Source of the DNA: Myxococcota bacterium
Lineage (GTDB): Bacteria > Myxococcota_C > UBA6777
Direction: 5' to 3'
Length of the DNA: 23,362 nucleotides
Assembly: GCA_023150835.1 (NCBI GenBank)
Contig: JAKLKB010000111.1
Span: forward strand, 1 to 23,362
The notes beneath the pieces are model-generated. The model ran no database searches. It was not told the origin of the DNA and worked only from the letters and a program-made list of their open reading frames with translations. Shown here piece after piece: positions 1-8,248 of this stretch (position 1 is the stretch's first letter; each line of letters starts with the position of its first letter). The position numbers and the translations under genes were made by a program.

Positions 1-895
1 GAAAGCTTGTTCAAAGTGTTCGATGTTTTGGTAAGCAAGTGAAGATCGGAAAATTAGAAAAAGGAAAAGTCTGTTCGGTATGTTCTCTGGGAGTGGTGTA
101 AGGAGACCGCCAAGAACCCCAAAGCTAGGGCGGCGCCAACAATTTATTAAGCGGATGAAAATCTGTTGGTTGTTATGCGGATGGGATGATGAAGCGTTTA
201 CGAAAAAGCATAAGCAAAGCGGTACTATCAACGAAGGTTTGTTCTGCACCGATGCTTTGCGGATAAGAGATGCGTCGGCCTTTTATTTCAGTTTTTTATA
301 TGTTTGCTCTTTGACGTTCCTCCTTCGCGCAGCTAAACTGGGATAAGACCAACGCCGCCGATAAAGGCCATGTTCGAGGAGAGCGATGCCCGATCAGAAA
401 TGCGATCAAATGCCCCTCTTGGCTGATAAAAGCTGTGTTCGTGCTATTTCAAGAGGCAGGGCTGTTGGTTTGAAAAACGATGGCTCACCTCGCCAACAGT
501 CAAGGGAGCGCTGCTCTCTTGTTGGGCTTGGGGGCAACGCCTCACAAAACAGATCGAACCGGGAAAGTCTCGTATGAAAAGACGATTGGGCCAAGGCAAC
601 AAAAAGCAGCGGGCGCATGAAAGGTAAGCACTGCGCTGGATTATTTACGTTGGAAACCATCGAAGGCAAAACCATCACAACTGCTGCCGATGTAAGAAAA
701 GCGACCGATCGCTAAAACCACAACCCTCACCCAAAGAAAGGACGGCGCTACCTACCCCCTTGATATATAGCAGAGATCGGTTCGATAGGGACGAATTCAG
801 CGTCGAAGATTAGATTTCAGACGCTCTGGAATTTTACTGCTCACCAGTTCATCGTCAACTGCTATAAAAAGAGGACTTCCGCGCCTTAGTGCGTA
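1..895. other. Gap without convincing gene, upstream of the integrase
   Basis: I see no reading frame here with a recognisable protein; the longest (80-346 plus, 88 codons) has no good ribosome binding site and no family features. The stretch contains one divergent copy of the dispersed repeat (433-560) and a short inverted repeat at 136-169 (arms CCAACA and TGTTGG). A TATAAA at 863-868 could be a -10 element for the integrase, but no good -35 lies 16-18 bases before it. This is where an attI site and cassettes would be expected if the integrase ran an integron; I found no full attC pattern. Confidence 0.55.
433..560 (+). repeat. Dispersed repeat element, divergent copy 1 of 4
   Basis: This aligns along its length with the copies at 13182-13308, 20650-20780 (minus) and 21980-22110. 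Shared landmarks in order are GTGTTCG, CTGTTGGTTTGAAAAAC, a TCAAGGG hairpin arm, and CACAAAA followed by a GAACC-type end. The hairpin is at 501-521: CAAGGGAG pairs with CTCTCTTG with one G.U. The middle part (about 479-500) differs most from the other copies. An added 7-bp inverted repeat, CTGTTGG with CCAACAG, lies at about 462-499. Confidence 0.6.
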
Positions 896-2686
896 ATGAT
901 AAACCTAACAAGACCGACATTTGCCACAAGCATCGACAGATACGAGCGCCATCTTTTATGTATCGGAATCAAAAAAGAAGAAGTTTTTCATTGTGTTAAG
1001 TGGATTCGCTATTATCTTAATTTTTGCGCTAAATATTCATTTAATTTGGAAGAATTTGAGACAATAGATTTTTTTATTGATAAACTAAAAGAGAAAAAAC
1101 AAGAAATTTGGAAGAGAAAACAAGCAAGAAATGCAATTCACACTTTCTTAAATTTACAAAACATTCCGTCTACCTGCGACCGTTGCGATGAGTACCAAAA
1201 GGAGACTTGTAACGCGGACTCAAACAAGCCGAAAACCGAGCACTACCATGATCACGAAAGAAAGCAACACCAAGCGTTGTTATCGAACGCTATACAAATA
1301 AACAGCTTCCAAGAAGCTTCTGCAGAAAACAACAGATACCACACCGTTGCCTCGGAAGAAAGCAGAAACGAAGAAGCTTTCGCAAAAAAAGACGAGCTTA
1401 TCATAGAAAAAATAGAGATGTCCCAGTCTTTTGTATCGAACGAAGGTTTAAAAGTAAGCAACGCATTTTCTAGAAATTCAGCAAGAGAACATGCTGTTTC
1501 GGTGGATGAAGTTTCTCGTTTGGATGACGACATAAAACCTAGCAATTGCTTTGCAAACAGAACAACAGCGCAGACACTTGATCAGACAGAGAACCACATT
1601 GGCTCGCCTGTTTTCAAAAAGACGAGCCAGATAGAGAACCCTATTGATTTGCCTGTTTCCCAGAAAACGAACCAGACAGAGAATCACATCGATCCGCCCA
1701 TTCCTCAAAAAATGACTTGGACTGTTGTCTATCGCTTGCTTGGGTCGGCTATCGAGACCAGACATTACTCCCCCAAAACACTCAAAAGCTATAAAGGTTG
1801 GGTGTATCAACTGGAATTGTTTTGCAATCACAAACCTCCAAGCGAACTCTGCCATACGGACGTCGCCGCGTTTTTGAGCCATCTTGCCGTACACCGCCGT
1901 ATTTCCGCTTCGAGTCAAAACCTCGCTTTTCATGCGCTGTTGTTCGTTTTTAAGCATATACTCCAGAAAAATCTTGAAAATTTTACGGGCGTAATTCGCG
2001 CTAAAAAAACGAAATATGTACCTGCCGTATTGTCTCAACAAGAAGTACGAAAGCTGTTCGCAAACCTTGAAAAACCCATCGATTTGATCGCGATGGTTTT
2101 GTACGGATGCGGCTTGCGCTTGTCAGAAGGACTCAACCTGCGCGTACAAGATATCGATTTTGACAACGAACGACTGCTTGTCCGCAACGGGAAAGGAAGG
2201 AAAGATCGATGTGTTCCTTTGCCAGAAAGCATTCGTTCTCAACTTCAGAAGCAATTTCAACAAGTCGTAAAACTTCACCAAGAAGACAAACGTGTGGGCT
2301 TTGATGGAGTGTTTCTTCATGGAATTCATAGCGGAAGAAACAAAAATGCTGCAAAAGATTTGATTTTACAATGGTTTTTTCCAGCAGAACATCTAACAGA
2401 AACCCAAAGCGGAGAACTCCGACGCCACCACGTCCACGAAAGCTCCGTTCAAAAGGCTATCAAAAAAGCAGCTTACGAAGCCGAGATACCAAAACGAGTG
2501 ACTCCACATATCCTTCGGCATAGCTTCGCGAGCCATTTGCTACAAGCGAATTTTGATATCCGCACCATTCAAGAACTCCTCGGGCACAATAACCTTAACA
2601 CAACAATGATTTATACACATACTGTAAAAAGCTTTACCAAAAAAGAAGCCCAAAGTCCGCTCGATTTTTTAAACACCGAAGAATAG
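896..2686 (+). CDS. Integron-type tyrosine recombinase with long extra N-terminus (IntI family)
   Basis: A site-specific recombinase of 596 residues. The C-terminal half (about 273-592) is a complete integron integrase: core-binding domain 273-370, then catalytic residues R408, K436, H538, R541, H564 and the nucleophile Y573. The IntI-specific insert lies at about 494-523 (FFPAEHLTETQSGELRRHHV), which separates IntI from XerC/D. IntI proteins are normally about 320-340 residues. Here residues 1-92 look like a second core-binding, SAM-like domain (Tyr/Phe-rich helices), joined by a hydrophilic linker (about 93-229) and three 15-residue repeats (230-274). The first half is visibly A-rich and AT-rich compared with all other genes in the window, suggesting transfer. 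The start ATG at 896 follows an in-frame stop at 887 and has no good ribosome site at normal spacing. An ATG at 1712 would give a normal-length IntI but also lacks one. No cassette array is visible, so it may be a solitary integrase. Confidence 0.88.
   Translation: MINLTRPTFATSIDRYERHLLCIGIKKEEVFHCVKWIRYYLNFCAKYSFNLEEFETIDFFIDKLKEKKQEIWKRKQARNAIHTFLNLQNIPSTCDRCDEYQKETCNADSNKPKTEHYHDHERKQHQALLSNAIQINSFQEASAENNRYHTVASEESRNEEAFAKKDELIIEKIEMSQSFVSNEGLKVSNAFSRNSAREHAVSVDEVSRLDDDIKPSNCFANRTTAQTLDQTENHIGSPVFKKTSQIENPIDLPVSQKTNQTENHIDPPIPQKMTWTVVYRLLGSAIETRHYSPKTLKSYKGWVYQLELFCNHKPPSELCHTDVAAFLSHLAVHRRISASSQNLAFHALLFVFKHILQKNLENFTGVIRAKKTKYVPAVLSQQEVRKLFANLEKPIDLIAMVLYGCGLRLSEGLNLRVQDIDFDNERLLVRNGKGRKDRCVPLPESIRSQLQKQFQQVVKLHQEDKRVGFDGVFLHGIHSGRNKNAAKDLILQWFFPAEHLTETQSGELRRHHVHESSVQKAIKKAAYEAEIPKRVTPHILRHSFASHLLQANFDIRTIQELLGHNNLNTTMIYTHTVKSFTKKEAQSPLDFLNTEE
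1583..1717 (+). repeat. Three 45-bp in-frame tandem repeats in the integrase linker
   Basis: Units are 1583-1627, 1628-1672 and 1673-1717, each encoding 15 residues of the form QTENHIDxPxxQKTx. They join the extra N-terminal half to the normal integrase core-binding domain; the third unit ends at the methionine-threonine where ordinary IntI proteins would begin. The units differ from one another, so the duplication is not recent. Confidence 0.85.
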
Positions 2687-3015
2687 ACATTTTCTATGGA
2701 TTCATTCGGGGAGCCGCTTGGGTGGTTGTGAGCGCGATGGCCGCAGTCAGTTTAAGCGGTTGTTTGGAAAAGAGGGTGAGGCCGCAGTCAGTTTGAGCGG
2801 TTGTTTGGGAAAGAGTGTGAGGCCGCAGTCAGTTCGAGCGGTTGTTCGGGAAAGAGGGTGAGGTGGCAGTCGCTTGGGCAGTTGTGAGCACAGGGGCTAC
2901 AGTCGGTGGGTTGTTTTTGAGGATAGCAGTGCTTTGTTTTTCGTTACGGGTTGATAAAGCGAGACAGGCAAGCCGCACTGCATTCGAGGTCAGCACAGTA
3001 GCGCTTTGTTTTTCG
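2687..3015. other. Repeat-rich gap between convergent genes
   Basis: No gene is supported. The stretch lies between the integrase (plus) and the large secreted-protein gene (minus), which converge. It holds a 41-bp tandem repeat (2739-2861), degenerate relatives of that unit on both sides, and a copy of the last bases of the minus-strand gene (2931-2954). No Rho-independent terminator is obvious for either gene. Confidence 0.6.
2739..2861 (+). repeat. 41-bp tandem repeat, three units plus degenerate flanks
   Basis: Units at 2739-2779, 2780-2820 and 2821-2861 share the frame GGCCGCAGTCAGTT, then GAGCGGTTGTT and AAGAGGGTGA, with only a few differences each. Weaker versions occur before (2711-2738) and after (2862-2893), both containing CGCTTGGG and GTTGTGAGC. 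The unit length is not a multiple of 3 and no gene covers it. Confidence 0.9.
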
Positions 3016-3026
3016 TTACGGGTTGA
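2931..3026. repeat. Direct repeat: 3' end of the minus-strand gene duplicated downstream
   Basis: A 24-bp identical sequence occurs at 2931-2954 and 3003-3026, 72 bases apart, with weaker similarity continuing on both sides. The second copy contains the stop codon (3016-3018, minus) and the last codons of the large minus-strand gene. Read on minus, the outer copy encodes a similar ending (RFINP-stop against HFVNP-stop). Confidence 0.85.
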
Positions 3027-6000
3027 CGAAGTGAGAGCGAGTTTCGAGGGCGATATCAAGAGGCGAATTGGCAAGCGAAAGGAAAGCTTGGACGAGAGCA
3101 GAACCCGCTTGTTTGGCCGAGAGGACGAGCGTGATACGAAGGGTTTGCTTGGAGCCAAGAGAAGGGATGCGATGGATGCGATAATGGCCTGTGCTGCGGT
3201 CTTTTTCGATAAACACGCCTTTGGGTTCAGATTCAAAACGAACAAAGCGAGCGATATTATTGAAGTGTAGGCGGATATCGATATCTTGAGCTGCTGCTCC
3301 ACCGATGTTTCGGAGGGTGAGAGTATATTGGCTTTCTTGTCCGACTTGAGTGACAGATTGCGCGGGAGTCAGGTGGGCTTGAAGGATCGGACGCTTGGGA
3401 AGGATGACGCGGGGAGAAGAAGTCTCTTCGAGCTTGAGTTGAAAGTTACGGATTTGAAGGCGACTGTCCCCGTAGGCGACGATCTGGACGCGCCCTTGGG
3501 AGGAACTGAGATGGCGAACCGTATGGGCCAATCCAAACCAGTAGGAAAGTCGATGGCCACGAACTTTGACTCGAACGAGAGTCCAGCCTTGGGCTTGGAA
3601 GCGCCCACCTCCGAAGTATAGCCTGTTTGAAAAAGAATCGTGTTTGCTGTCTTTGTGAACCTGCAAAGAGAAACCACGTGCTGCATTGGCGACCTCAAAA
3701 GAGAGCGTGTAGTTTTTGAGCATATCGTCGCCAAGAGTCAGACGGGCTTGGTTGTGTGAGATGGTACGGGCCTCAAGCGCGCCGTTGGTCATGACCCAAT
3801 CGCCGTCGATATCGAAGTCGCCCGGGATATCTTTGTAAGATCTTTGGAGAGCGGCTTGGAGCGTTCGACGCTGGGCTGTTTGAAGAGATTTGAAGCGCTC
3901 GGCGTGTTTGCGAGCGATCAGCAGCACAGAAGAAAGTTGCGCACGTTGTTCAAGAGCAGACCATTGCTGCGCTGCAACGGAGAATTGAGCTTGTTCTTCC
4001 CAGATTTTAGAGGACTTGTTGAGCTCCTGAAGATCAGAAAGGTCGCGTAAAGCCGAAGAAAGAGAGCGTTGGAGTCGGCGAAATTCACCTGTGGAAAGAA
4101 GGGATGCGCCCGTCAAGAGCCACTCAAGGCCAAAGGAGGAACGCAGAGTGGCTGTGCTGTTGGGGGCGCTCCAAAGAAGGGTGGCTCGTGTGGGTTGAAG
4201 GTGTTTGAGGAGGGTATGGGCGCGAGGAAAGGCCGCGATGGGAGGGAGAGAACGTGCAAGAGAGCGTTCGCCTGTATAGAGGATTGGCAAAAGTCCGAGC
4301 ATGGTTTGATAAAGAAAGGTCGCTTGTTTACGCAAAGAAGCATGAGCAGAAAAGCCATTGTGAGTGGCTGTTTGCTTGAGGCTCGCACGCATCGCAAGGG
4401 TTTTGGGAGAAGGATGACGGAGAGAGTCGATCAGATCGCGGATGGCGTGTGGGGTTGGGGCGAGGATCATGTGGTTCTCGACGTAGACGAGACGCAAAAC
4501 GCGGAAGACTTCGGGGATTTGTTGTTGGCGCATGGCGTGGCGGCGATAACGGGGGTAGGGGCGTGGGCGGCGATAACGGCGGTGGCGTCGATATCCTCGG
4601 GAGTCGTGGCCGTAAGCGCGGGGGATGCGCGAAGGATAGGCGTTGGGATCGAACTTTTTTCGGGACTTTTCTTCGACGAAGCGGATGGGGGCGATGCGAT
4701 AGATCTTGTAGCCCTCATAAGAAGTCGATTTGAGTTCGAAGGCAAAGACGCCAGCGATAGAAGAAAAGAGTTTGTGGACCCGAGGTTGGTCTTGGAGTTT
4801 GAGGACTTGGATCCACGAGGGCCAGAGGGTGCCTTTGGGGTTGTAGAAAAAGATGGAGAAATCTTGTCCGAAGGCGCGAAGCGTTTGTTCGATGGTACCG
4901 TTGAGGAAAGCGCGTTCGACACGGACGACGTTTTGCATGAAGTAGGCGTGGAGGGGCGGTGCGAGCTTTTTGAGAGAGGCTTCGAGATCATGCCAGATCG
5001 AAGCGAGCGGGATATGGGTTTGGATGGCGGAGAAAGTGCGTGCGGGAGCGTAGTTGGAAAGCGAGCCGTCGACGGAGGGGAGCGAAAGGAGGCGAGAAAA
5101 GCCGCGCAGTTTGGCGGGGTCGAGCGAGAGATGGAAGCGGCTGACGAAGTCGGAACCTTCGGTCTGTAGGGTGATGCCGGCGCTTTTCCACGCAGAAAAG
5201 CCCAATCCATCGAAGATATCTTGTATTCCGATAGAGAACTGGCTGAGCGCAGAGCGGAACTGGGGTTCTAGCGTAAGGGCGGCTTGATTGAGGAGGGATT
5301 CGGTGGCGACGTAGAGAGAAAGGCCGCTACGGAATTGAGTGGCGCGCAAGAAGCCGAGGAAGAGAGGATCTTTGTCAAGGCCGATGCCTTGGCCGTTTGC
5401 GCGAGAAAGCATCTCTTTGAGTAATTCTGGTGTGGTGGCAAACAAGACGTGGTTGGGCAAGAACGTGAAGTGTACGTTGGTTTCAAGACCTTGGAGGAGT
5501 TGGACGGATTGGTTAGCGATCTTGTAATCAGCGCGCTTGACAGGGATTTGTTGAAGGAGGACGTCGACGAGCTTTTGCGCACGGGCCTGATCGGCATAAC
5601 GCAGGATGGCGGCCAATTGGAGGCGCTCGGAACCGACGGGGACGCGAACGACTGCAAAGACATGAGGGCCGTCAAAAAGAGCGGTTGCTTCGGAAAGGCG
5701 CATCCCTGCGAGTTGTTGAAGCAGTTTGTCGAAGAGGTGGGTGACGCGGGTACTTTCGAGCCCAGAGAGGACGCCACCGAGACCAAAACGGTGCAAAACA
5801 AAAGACAGAGTTCCTGCGCGTTTGCGGTTTTTTTTCCACCAACGCTTGAGTGGTTTGAGTTCGGGTTCTGCGAGCAGCTTGGCGAGCGAAGTCTGCGTCA
5901 AACCGCGTGAGATCTTGGAAAGCGAAGAGAGCGTAAGCGCAACTTGTGTGCCTTTGGGAAGAAGGCGGATCTCTTGTTGGGCCTCGATGTAAGTGGGCAG

Positions 6001-6117
6001 GCCATTGTTGGGTGGAGGGGCTTTGGGTGGGAGTGGATTTGCGTGGGCGTGGGAGAGCGTCCACAAACCAAGGCAAAGAGCGAAGGCGAACCAGAGACGC
6101 AAGGGACGGTAGCGCAT
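3016..6117 (-). CDS. Large secreted protein, DUF3352-like with C-terminal jelly-roll and beta-sandwich domains
   Basis: A predicted exported protein of 1033 residues with unknown function. The start at 6117 is chosen because AAGGAG precedes it by a few bases and it opens a signal peptide (MRYRP, hydrophobic core about 7-22, probable cleavage near residue 26, HAHA-N). Upstream in-frame codons give no such signal. Residues about 40-400 resemble DUF3352-type proteins found in cyanobacteria and deltaproteobacteria. Residues about 499-530 form an Arg/Tyr-rich insert (repeated RRHRRYRR and YPRYRR). About 680-760 is helical and Gln/Leu-rich. About 763-904 looks like a concanavalin/DUF1080-type jelly roll (GDFDIDGDWVMTNGALEAR, later YFGGGRF). 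About 905-1025 resembles a CARDB/DUF11-type surface beta-sandwich (YTLTLRNIGGAAAQDI). It stands alone on minus with an 855-bp gap upstream. The domain names are my recognition, not a search result; exported status is the safer part. Confidence 0.75.
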   Translation of the reverse strand: MRYRPLRLWFAFALCLGLWTLSHAHANPLPPKAPPPNNGLPTYIEAQQEIRLLPKGTQVALTLSSLSKISRGLTQTSLAKLLAEPELKPLKRWWKKNRKRAGTLSFVLHRFGLGGVLSGLESTRVTHLFDKLLQQLAGMRLSEATALFDGPHVFAVVRVPVGSERLQLAAILRYADQARAQKLVDVLLQQIPVKRADYKIANQSVQLLQGLETNVHFTFLPNHVLFATTPELLKEMLSRANGQGIGLDKDPLFLGFLRATQFRSGLSLYVATESLLNQAALTLEPQFRSALSQFSIGIQDIFDGLGFSAWKSAGITLQTEGSDFVSRFHLSLDPAKLRGFSRLLSLPSVDGSLSNYAPARTFSAIQTHIPLASIWHDLEASLKKLAPPLHAYFMQNVVRVERAFLNGTIEQTLRAFGQDFSIFFYNPKGTLWPSWIQVLKLQDQPRVHKLFSSIAGVFAFELKSTSYEGYKIYRIAPIRFVEEKSRKKFDPNAYPSRIPRAYGHDSRGYRRHRRYRRPRPYPRYRRHAMRQQQIPEVFRVLRLVYVENHMILAPTPHAIRDLIDSLRHPSPKTLAMRASLKQTATHNGFSAHASLRKQATFLYQTMLGLLPILYTGERSLARSLPPIAAFPRAHTLLKHLQPTRATLLWSAPNSTATLRSSFGLEWLLTGASLLSTGEFRRLQRSLSSALRDLSDLQELNKSSKIWEEQAQFSVAAQQWSALEQRAQLSSVLLIARKHAERFKSLQTAQRRTLQAALQRSYKDIPGDFDIDGDWVMTNGALEARTISHNQARLTLGDDMLKNYTLSFEVANAARGFSLQVHKDSKHDSFSNRLYFGGGRFQAQGWTLVRVKVRGHRLSYWFGLAHTVRHLSSSQGRVQIVAYGDSRLQIRNFQLKLEETSSPRVILPKRPILQAHLTPAQSVTQVGQESQYTLTLRNIGGAAAQDIDIRLHFNNIARFVRFESEPKGVFIEKDRSTGHYRIHRIPSLGSKQTLRITLVLSAKQAGSALVQAFLSLANSPLDIALETRSHFVNP

Positions 6118-6450
6118 AATAGGCTCCTTCTGTTGAGGGGTACGAGTGTCGGGCCACAGGGAAAGAGACGTCGTTTGTAGCGGAGAGGAAGGGCTGTTGC
6201 AAGAGGCCAGCAGAAAGGACCGAAGGTACAAACGTTGCGCAGCAGAGTTCTGTTGTGCTGGTCGGGTTGCAAGAGGCTAGAGACGAAAGACGGAAGAGGA
6301 TACTGCGAGTCGCAGGGAGGTGTATGTTGGGGGATGTGGGTGTGAAGAAGGCGAGGGTTTCGTGGCTGCGGGTCGCATGGAGGTGAATGTTGGAGATGAT
6401 GAAGAGGGCGGTCGCGGGTGAGATGAGGGGAGAGTGCGGTGGTGCGATCA

Positions 6451-6561
6451 GAAGAGCGCGGCAGCGGGAGAGAGAGGTGGTAGATGGTTGTTAGGGGCAA
6501 GTATGCGTGGGTTAAAATTGTCAGGAAGAGCGCGGCAGCGGGAGAGAGAGGTGGTAGATGG
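6451..6561 (+). repeat. 37-bp perfect direct repeat, 74 bp apart
   Basis: 6451-6487 and 6525-6561 are identical (starting GAAGAGCGCGGCAGCGGGAG, ending GTGGTAGATGG). The 37 bases between them are unrelated. No gene covers either copy. Confidence 0.9.
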
Positions 6562-6590
6562 AGCGTGCAGCAGTGCGAGTCGAGCGAGTG

Positions 6591-6671
6591 GTACGAGATT
6601 CGCTCGTTGCGTTATCGTAAAGAGGTCGGTGCAGACAGGTGTGGCTGCCCAACAATCGGGCGTCTAGGCAC
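6591..6671 (+). repeat. Isolated copy of the GGCTGCCCAACAATCGGGCG element
   Basis: 6640-6671 matches, with one difference, the conserved core of the 74-bp tandem repeat at 13353-13538. Weaker similarity runs back to 6591 and matches 13310-13352 (both contain TACGA then ATCGTAAA). The 8-bp GGGCAGCC arm that forms a hairpin in the other locus is not kept here. Confidence 0.75.
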
Positions 6672-6710
6672 TCTCCTATACATCACTCGGATATCGTACG
6701 AGATGGTAGG

Positions 6711-6773
6711 TTGAGCGAGTCGCGGTGCGAGTTGAGCGAGTCGCGGTGCGGGTTGAGCGAGCAGCGGCGCGAT
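6711..6773 (+). repeat. 21-bp tandem repeat, three units
   Basis: Units at 6711-6731, 6732-6752 and 6753-6773 share TTGAGCGAG, then CGCGGTGCG or a close variant. The third unit is the most changed. It lies about 200 bases upstream of kbl. Confidence 0.85.
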
Positions 6774-6889
6774 GGGAGTGTTACGATCGTGGTTGGTGGT
6801 GCGTCTGTGTGGATCGAGGGGTCGATGTGGTCGGAGGTCTGGGTCTTGTGCGTGCGGCGTATTGTGGTTTGAGAGGTGGTTGTGGTAGG

Positions 6890-7002
6890 CAAGATATCTT
6901 GCATTTTGGAGAGGAAGCAGCCGTTGTTTGGCGGCGTAAGACGGTCGTAGGAACCGCGTGGAAAGGTGAGCGATGTACAGCCAAAAGAGCCAAGATATCT
7001 TG
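6890..7002. promoter_or_regulatory. Twin CAAGATATCTTG palindromes bracketing the kbl start
   Basis: The same 12-bp perfect palindrome occurs at 6890-6901 and 6991-7002, 101 bases apart: one before kbl and one inside its first codons (residues 7-10). The upstream copy extends to 14 bp (6889-6902). Two identical operators about ten helical turns apart would suit a looping repressor. However, GATATC is frequent throughout this window, so chance is a real alternative. Confidence 0.3.
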
Positions 7003-8166
7003 CAAGGGCAACTGAAAGAGATCGAAGGGGCAGGGACTTATAAACGAGAGCGGATCATCGAGTCGTCGCAGTCGGCGTCGATTCGGGTTCAGGCGCGTGA
7101 TGGGGAAGTGTTGAACTTTTGTGCGAACAATTACCTTGGATTGAGCAACAACCCGAGTTTGATCGAAGCGGCGAAAGAGGCGTTGGATACGCATGGTTTG
7201 GGCCTGAGCTCGGTGCGTTTTATTTGCGGGACACAAGATATCCACAAGGCGTTAGAGCGCAAGATCGCGGCGTTTCATGGGATGGAAGATACGATCTTGT
7301 ATTCGAGCTGCTTTGATGCGAACGGTGGTTTGTTTGAGACGCTGTTGGGGGCGGAAGATGCGATCTTGAGCGATGCGTTGAACCACGCTTCGATCATCGA
7401 CGGGATCCGTTTGTGCAAAGCGAAGCGTTATCGCTATGCGAATGGGGATATGGAAGAGTTGGAGACTCAACTCAAAGAGGCCCAAGGTGCGAGGGTTCGG
7501 ATGATCGCGACCGATGGTGTGTTTAGTATGGACGGTTATCTGGCCAAGCTGGATCGGATCTGTGATCTGGCCGAAAGATACGACGCTTTGGTGATGGTTG
7601 ATGAATCCCATGCGACGGGATTTGTGGGCAAGACGGGACGAGGGACGCCTGAACATTGCGGTGTGATGGGGCGTGTGGATGTGATCACATCGACGCTTGG
7701 AAAAGCACTGGGTGGTGCGTCGGGTGGTTACACAACAGGTCGCCAAGAGATCGTGGATCTGTTGCGGCAACGCTCGCGTCCGTATTTGTTTTCCAACACG
7801 CTTGCGCCTGCGTTGGTGGGTGCGGCGATCAAGGTGTTTGAGATGTTGTCTGCCTCGACAGCGCTGCGAGATCGTTTGGAAGAAAGCACGCGATATTTTC
7901 GGGAAAAGATGACCTTTGCGGGATTCAAGATCAAAGAAGGCGTGCATCCGATCGTGCCGATTATGCTGGGAGATGCGCGCCTTGCGTCACAGATAGCGGA
8001 GGATATGTTGGCGCGTGGGATTTATGTGATCGGCTTCAGCTACCCCGTCGTGCCAAAGGGCGAAGCGCGGATTCGCGTGCAGATATCGGCGGGTCACACA
8101 CGCGAACAGCTTGATCAGGCGATCGCTGCGTTTGTGGAAGTGGGCAAAGCGCACGAAGTGATCTAG
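6973..8166 (+). CDS. kbl: Glycine C-acetyltransferase (2-amino-3-ketobutyrate CoA ligase)
   Basis: A cytosolic pyridoxal-phosphate enzyme that cleaves 2-amino-3-ketobutyrate with CoA into glycine and acetyl-CoA, the second step of threonine breakdown after threonine dehydrogenase. It has 397 residues, the usual Kbl length. Visible features are [14 protein letters not shown] (45-61), [10 protein letters not shown] (86-95), [19 protein letters not shown] (210-228), which is typical of Kbl rather than BioF or HemA, and the cofactor lysine K244 in [22 protein letters not shown] just upstream supports the ATG at 6973. No tdh is next to it, so the partner enzyme must lie elsewhere or the enzyme runs independently. 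The kinase gene follows 82 bases later on the same strand; co-transcription is possible but nothing links their jobs. Confidence 0.95.
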   Translation: MYSQKSQDILQGQLKEIEGAGTYKRERIIESSQSASIRVQARDGEVLNFCANNYLGLSNNPSLIEAAKEALDTHGLGLSSVRFICGTQDIHKALERKIAAFHGMEDTILYSSCFDANGGLFETLLGAEDAILSDALNHASIIDGIRLCKAKRYRYANGDMEELETQLKEAQGARVRMIATDGVFSMDGYLAKLDRICDLAERYDALVMVDESHATGFVGKTGRGTPEHCGVMGRVDVITSTLGKALGGASGGYTTGRQEIVDLLRQRSRPYLFSNTLAPALVGAAIKVFEMLSASTALRDRLEESTRYFREKMTFAGFKIKEGVHPIVPIMLGDARLASQIAEDMLARGIYVIGFSYPVVPKGEARIRVQISAGHTREQLDQAIAAFVEVGKAHEVI

Positions 8167-8248
8167 AGCGTTTGTCGCAAAAGTCTGTTTGAGGCTGAGA
8201 GAGGCTTGTTGTGTTGTGAGCGGGCGCTGGCGGTAAAGGTGTATTGGG

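Larger units (their letters stand above)
6118..6972. other. Divergent 855-bp gap, non-coding and repeat-rich
   Basis: The gap separates the minus-strand secreted-protein gene from kbl and should hold both promoters. I found no reading frame with family features. It contains two related stretches starting GTTGCAAGAGGC (about 6197 and 6267), a 37-bp perfect direct repeat (6451-6487, 6525-6561), a single copy of the element that is tandem at 13353 (6591-6671), a 21-bp triple repeat (6711-6773), and the palindrome CAAGATATCTTG (6890-6901). The strand is strongly purine/G-biased. Confidence 0.6.

Noticed and set aside
136-169. Possible attC or attI site (CCAACA ... TGTTGG) left of the integrase
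   Set aside because: Only about 34 bases long, and neither end fits RYYYAAC/GTTRRRY; an attC is normally at least 57 bases with two pairs of boxes.
80-346. 88-codon reading frame as a small gene
   Set aside because: No ribosome site, no recognisable family and mixed composition; likely chance.
834-850. LexA-type box before the integrase (ACTG ... CAGT)
   Set aside because: The palindrome spacing is five bases; the proteobacterial LexA box CTGT-N8-ACAG is not matched.
4069-5169. 366-codon plus-strand reading frame inside the secreted-protein gene
   Set aside because: It is a shadow of the minus-strand gene, which has a signal peptide, ribosome site and domain structure.
6434-7015. Several overlapping small plus-strand reading frames before kbl
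   Set aside because: They are built from tandem repeats (for example LSESRC units), have no ribosome sites and overlap one another.
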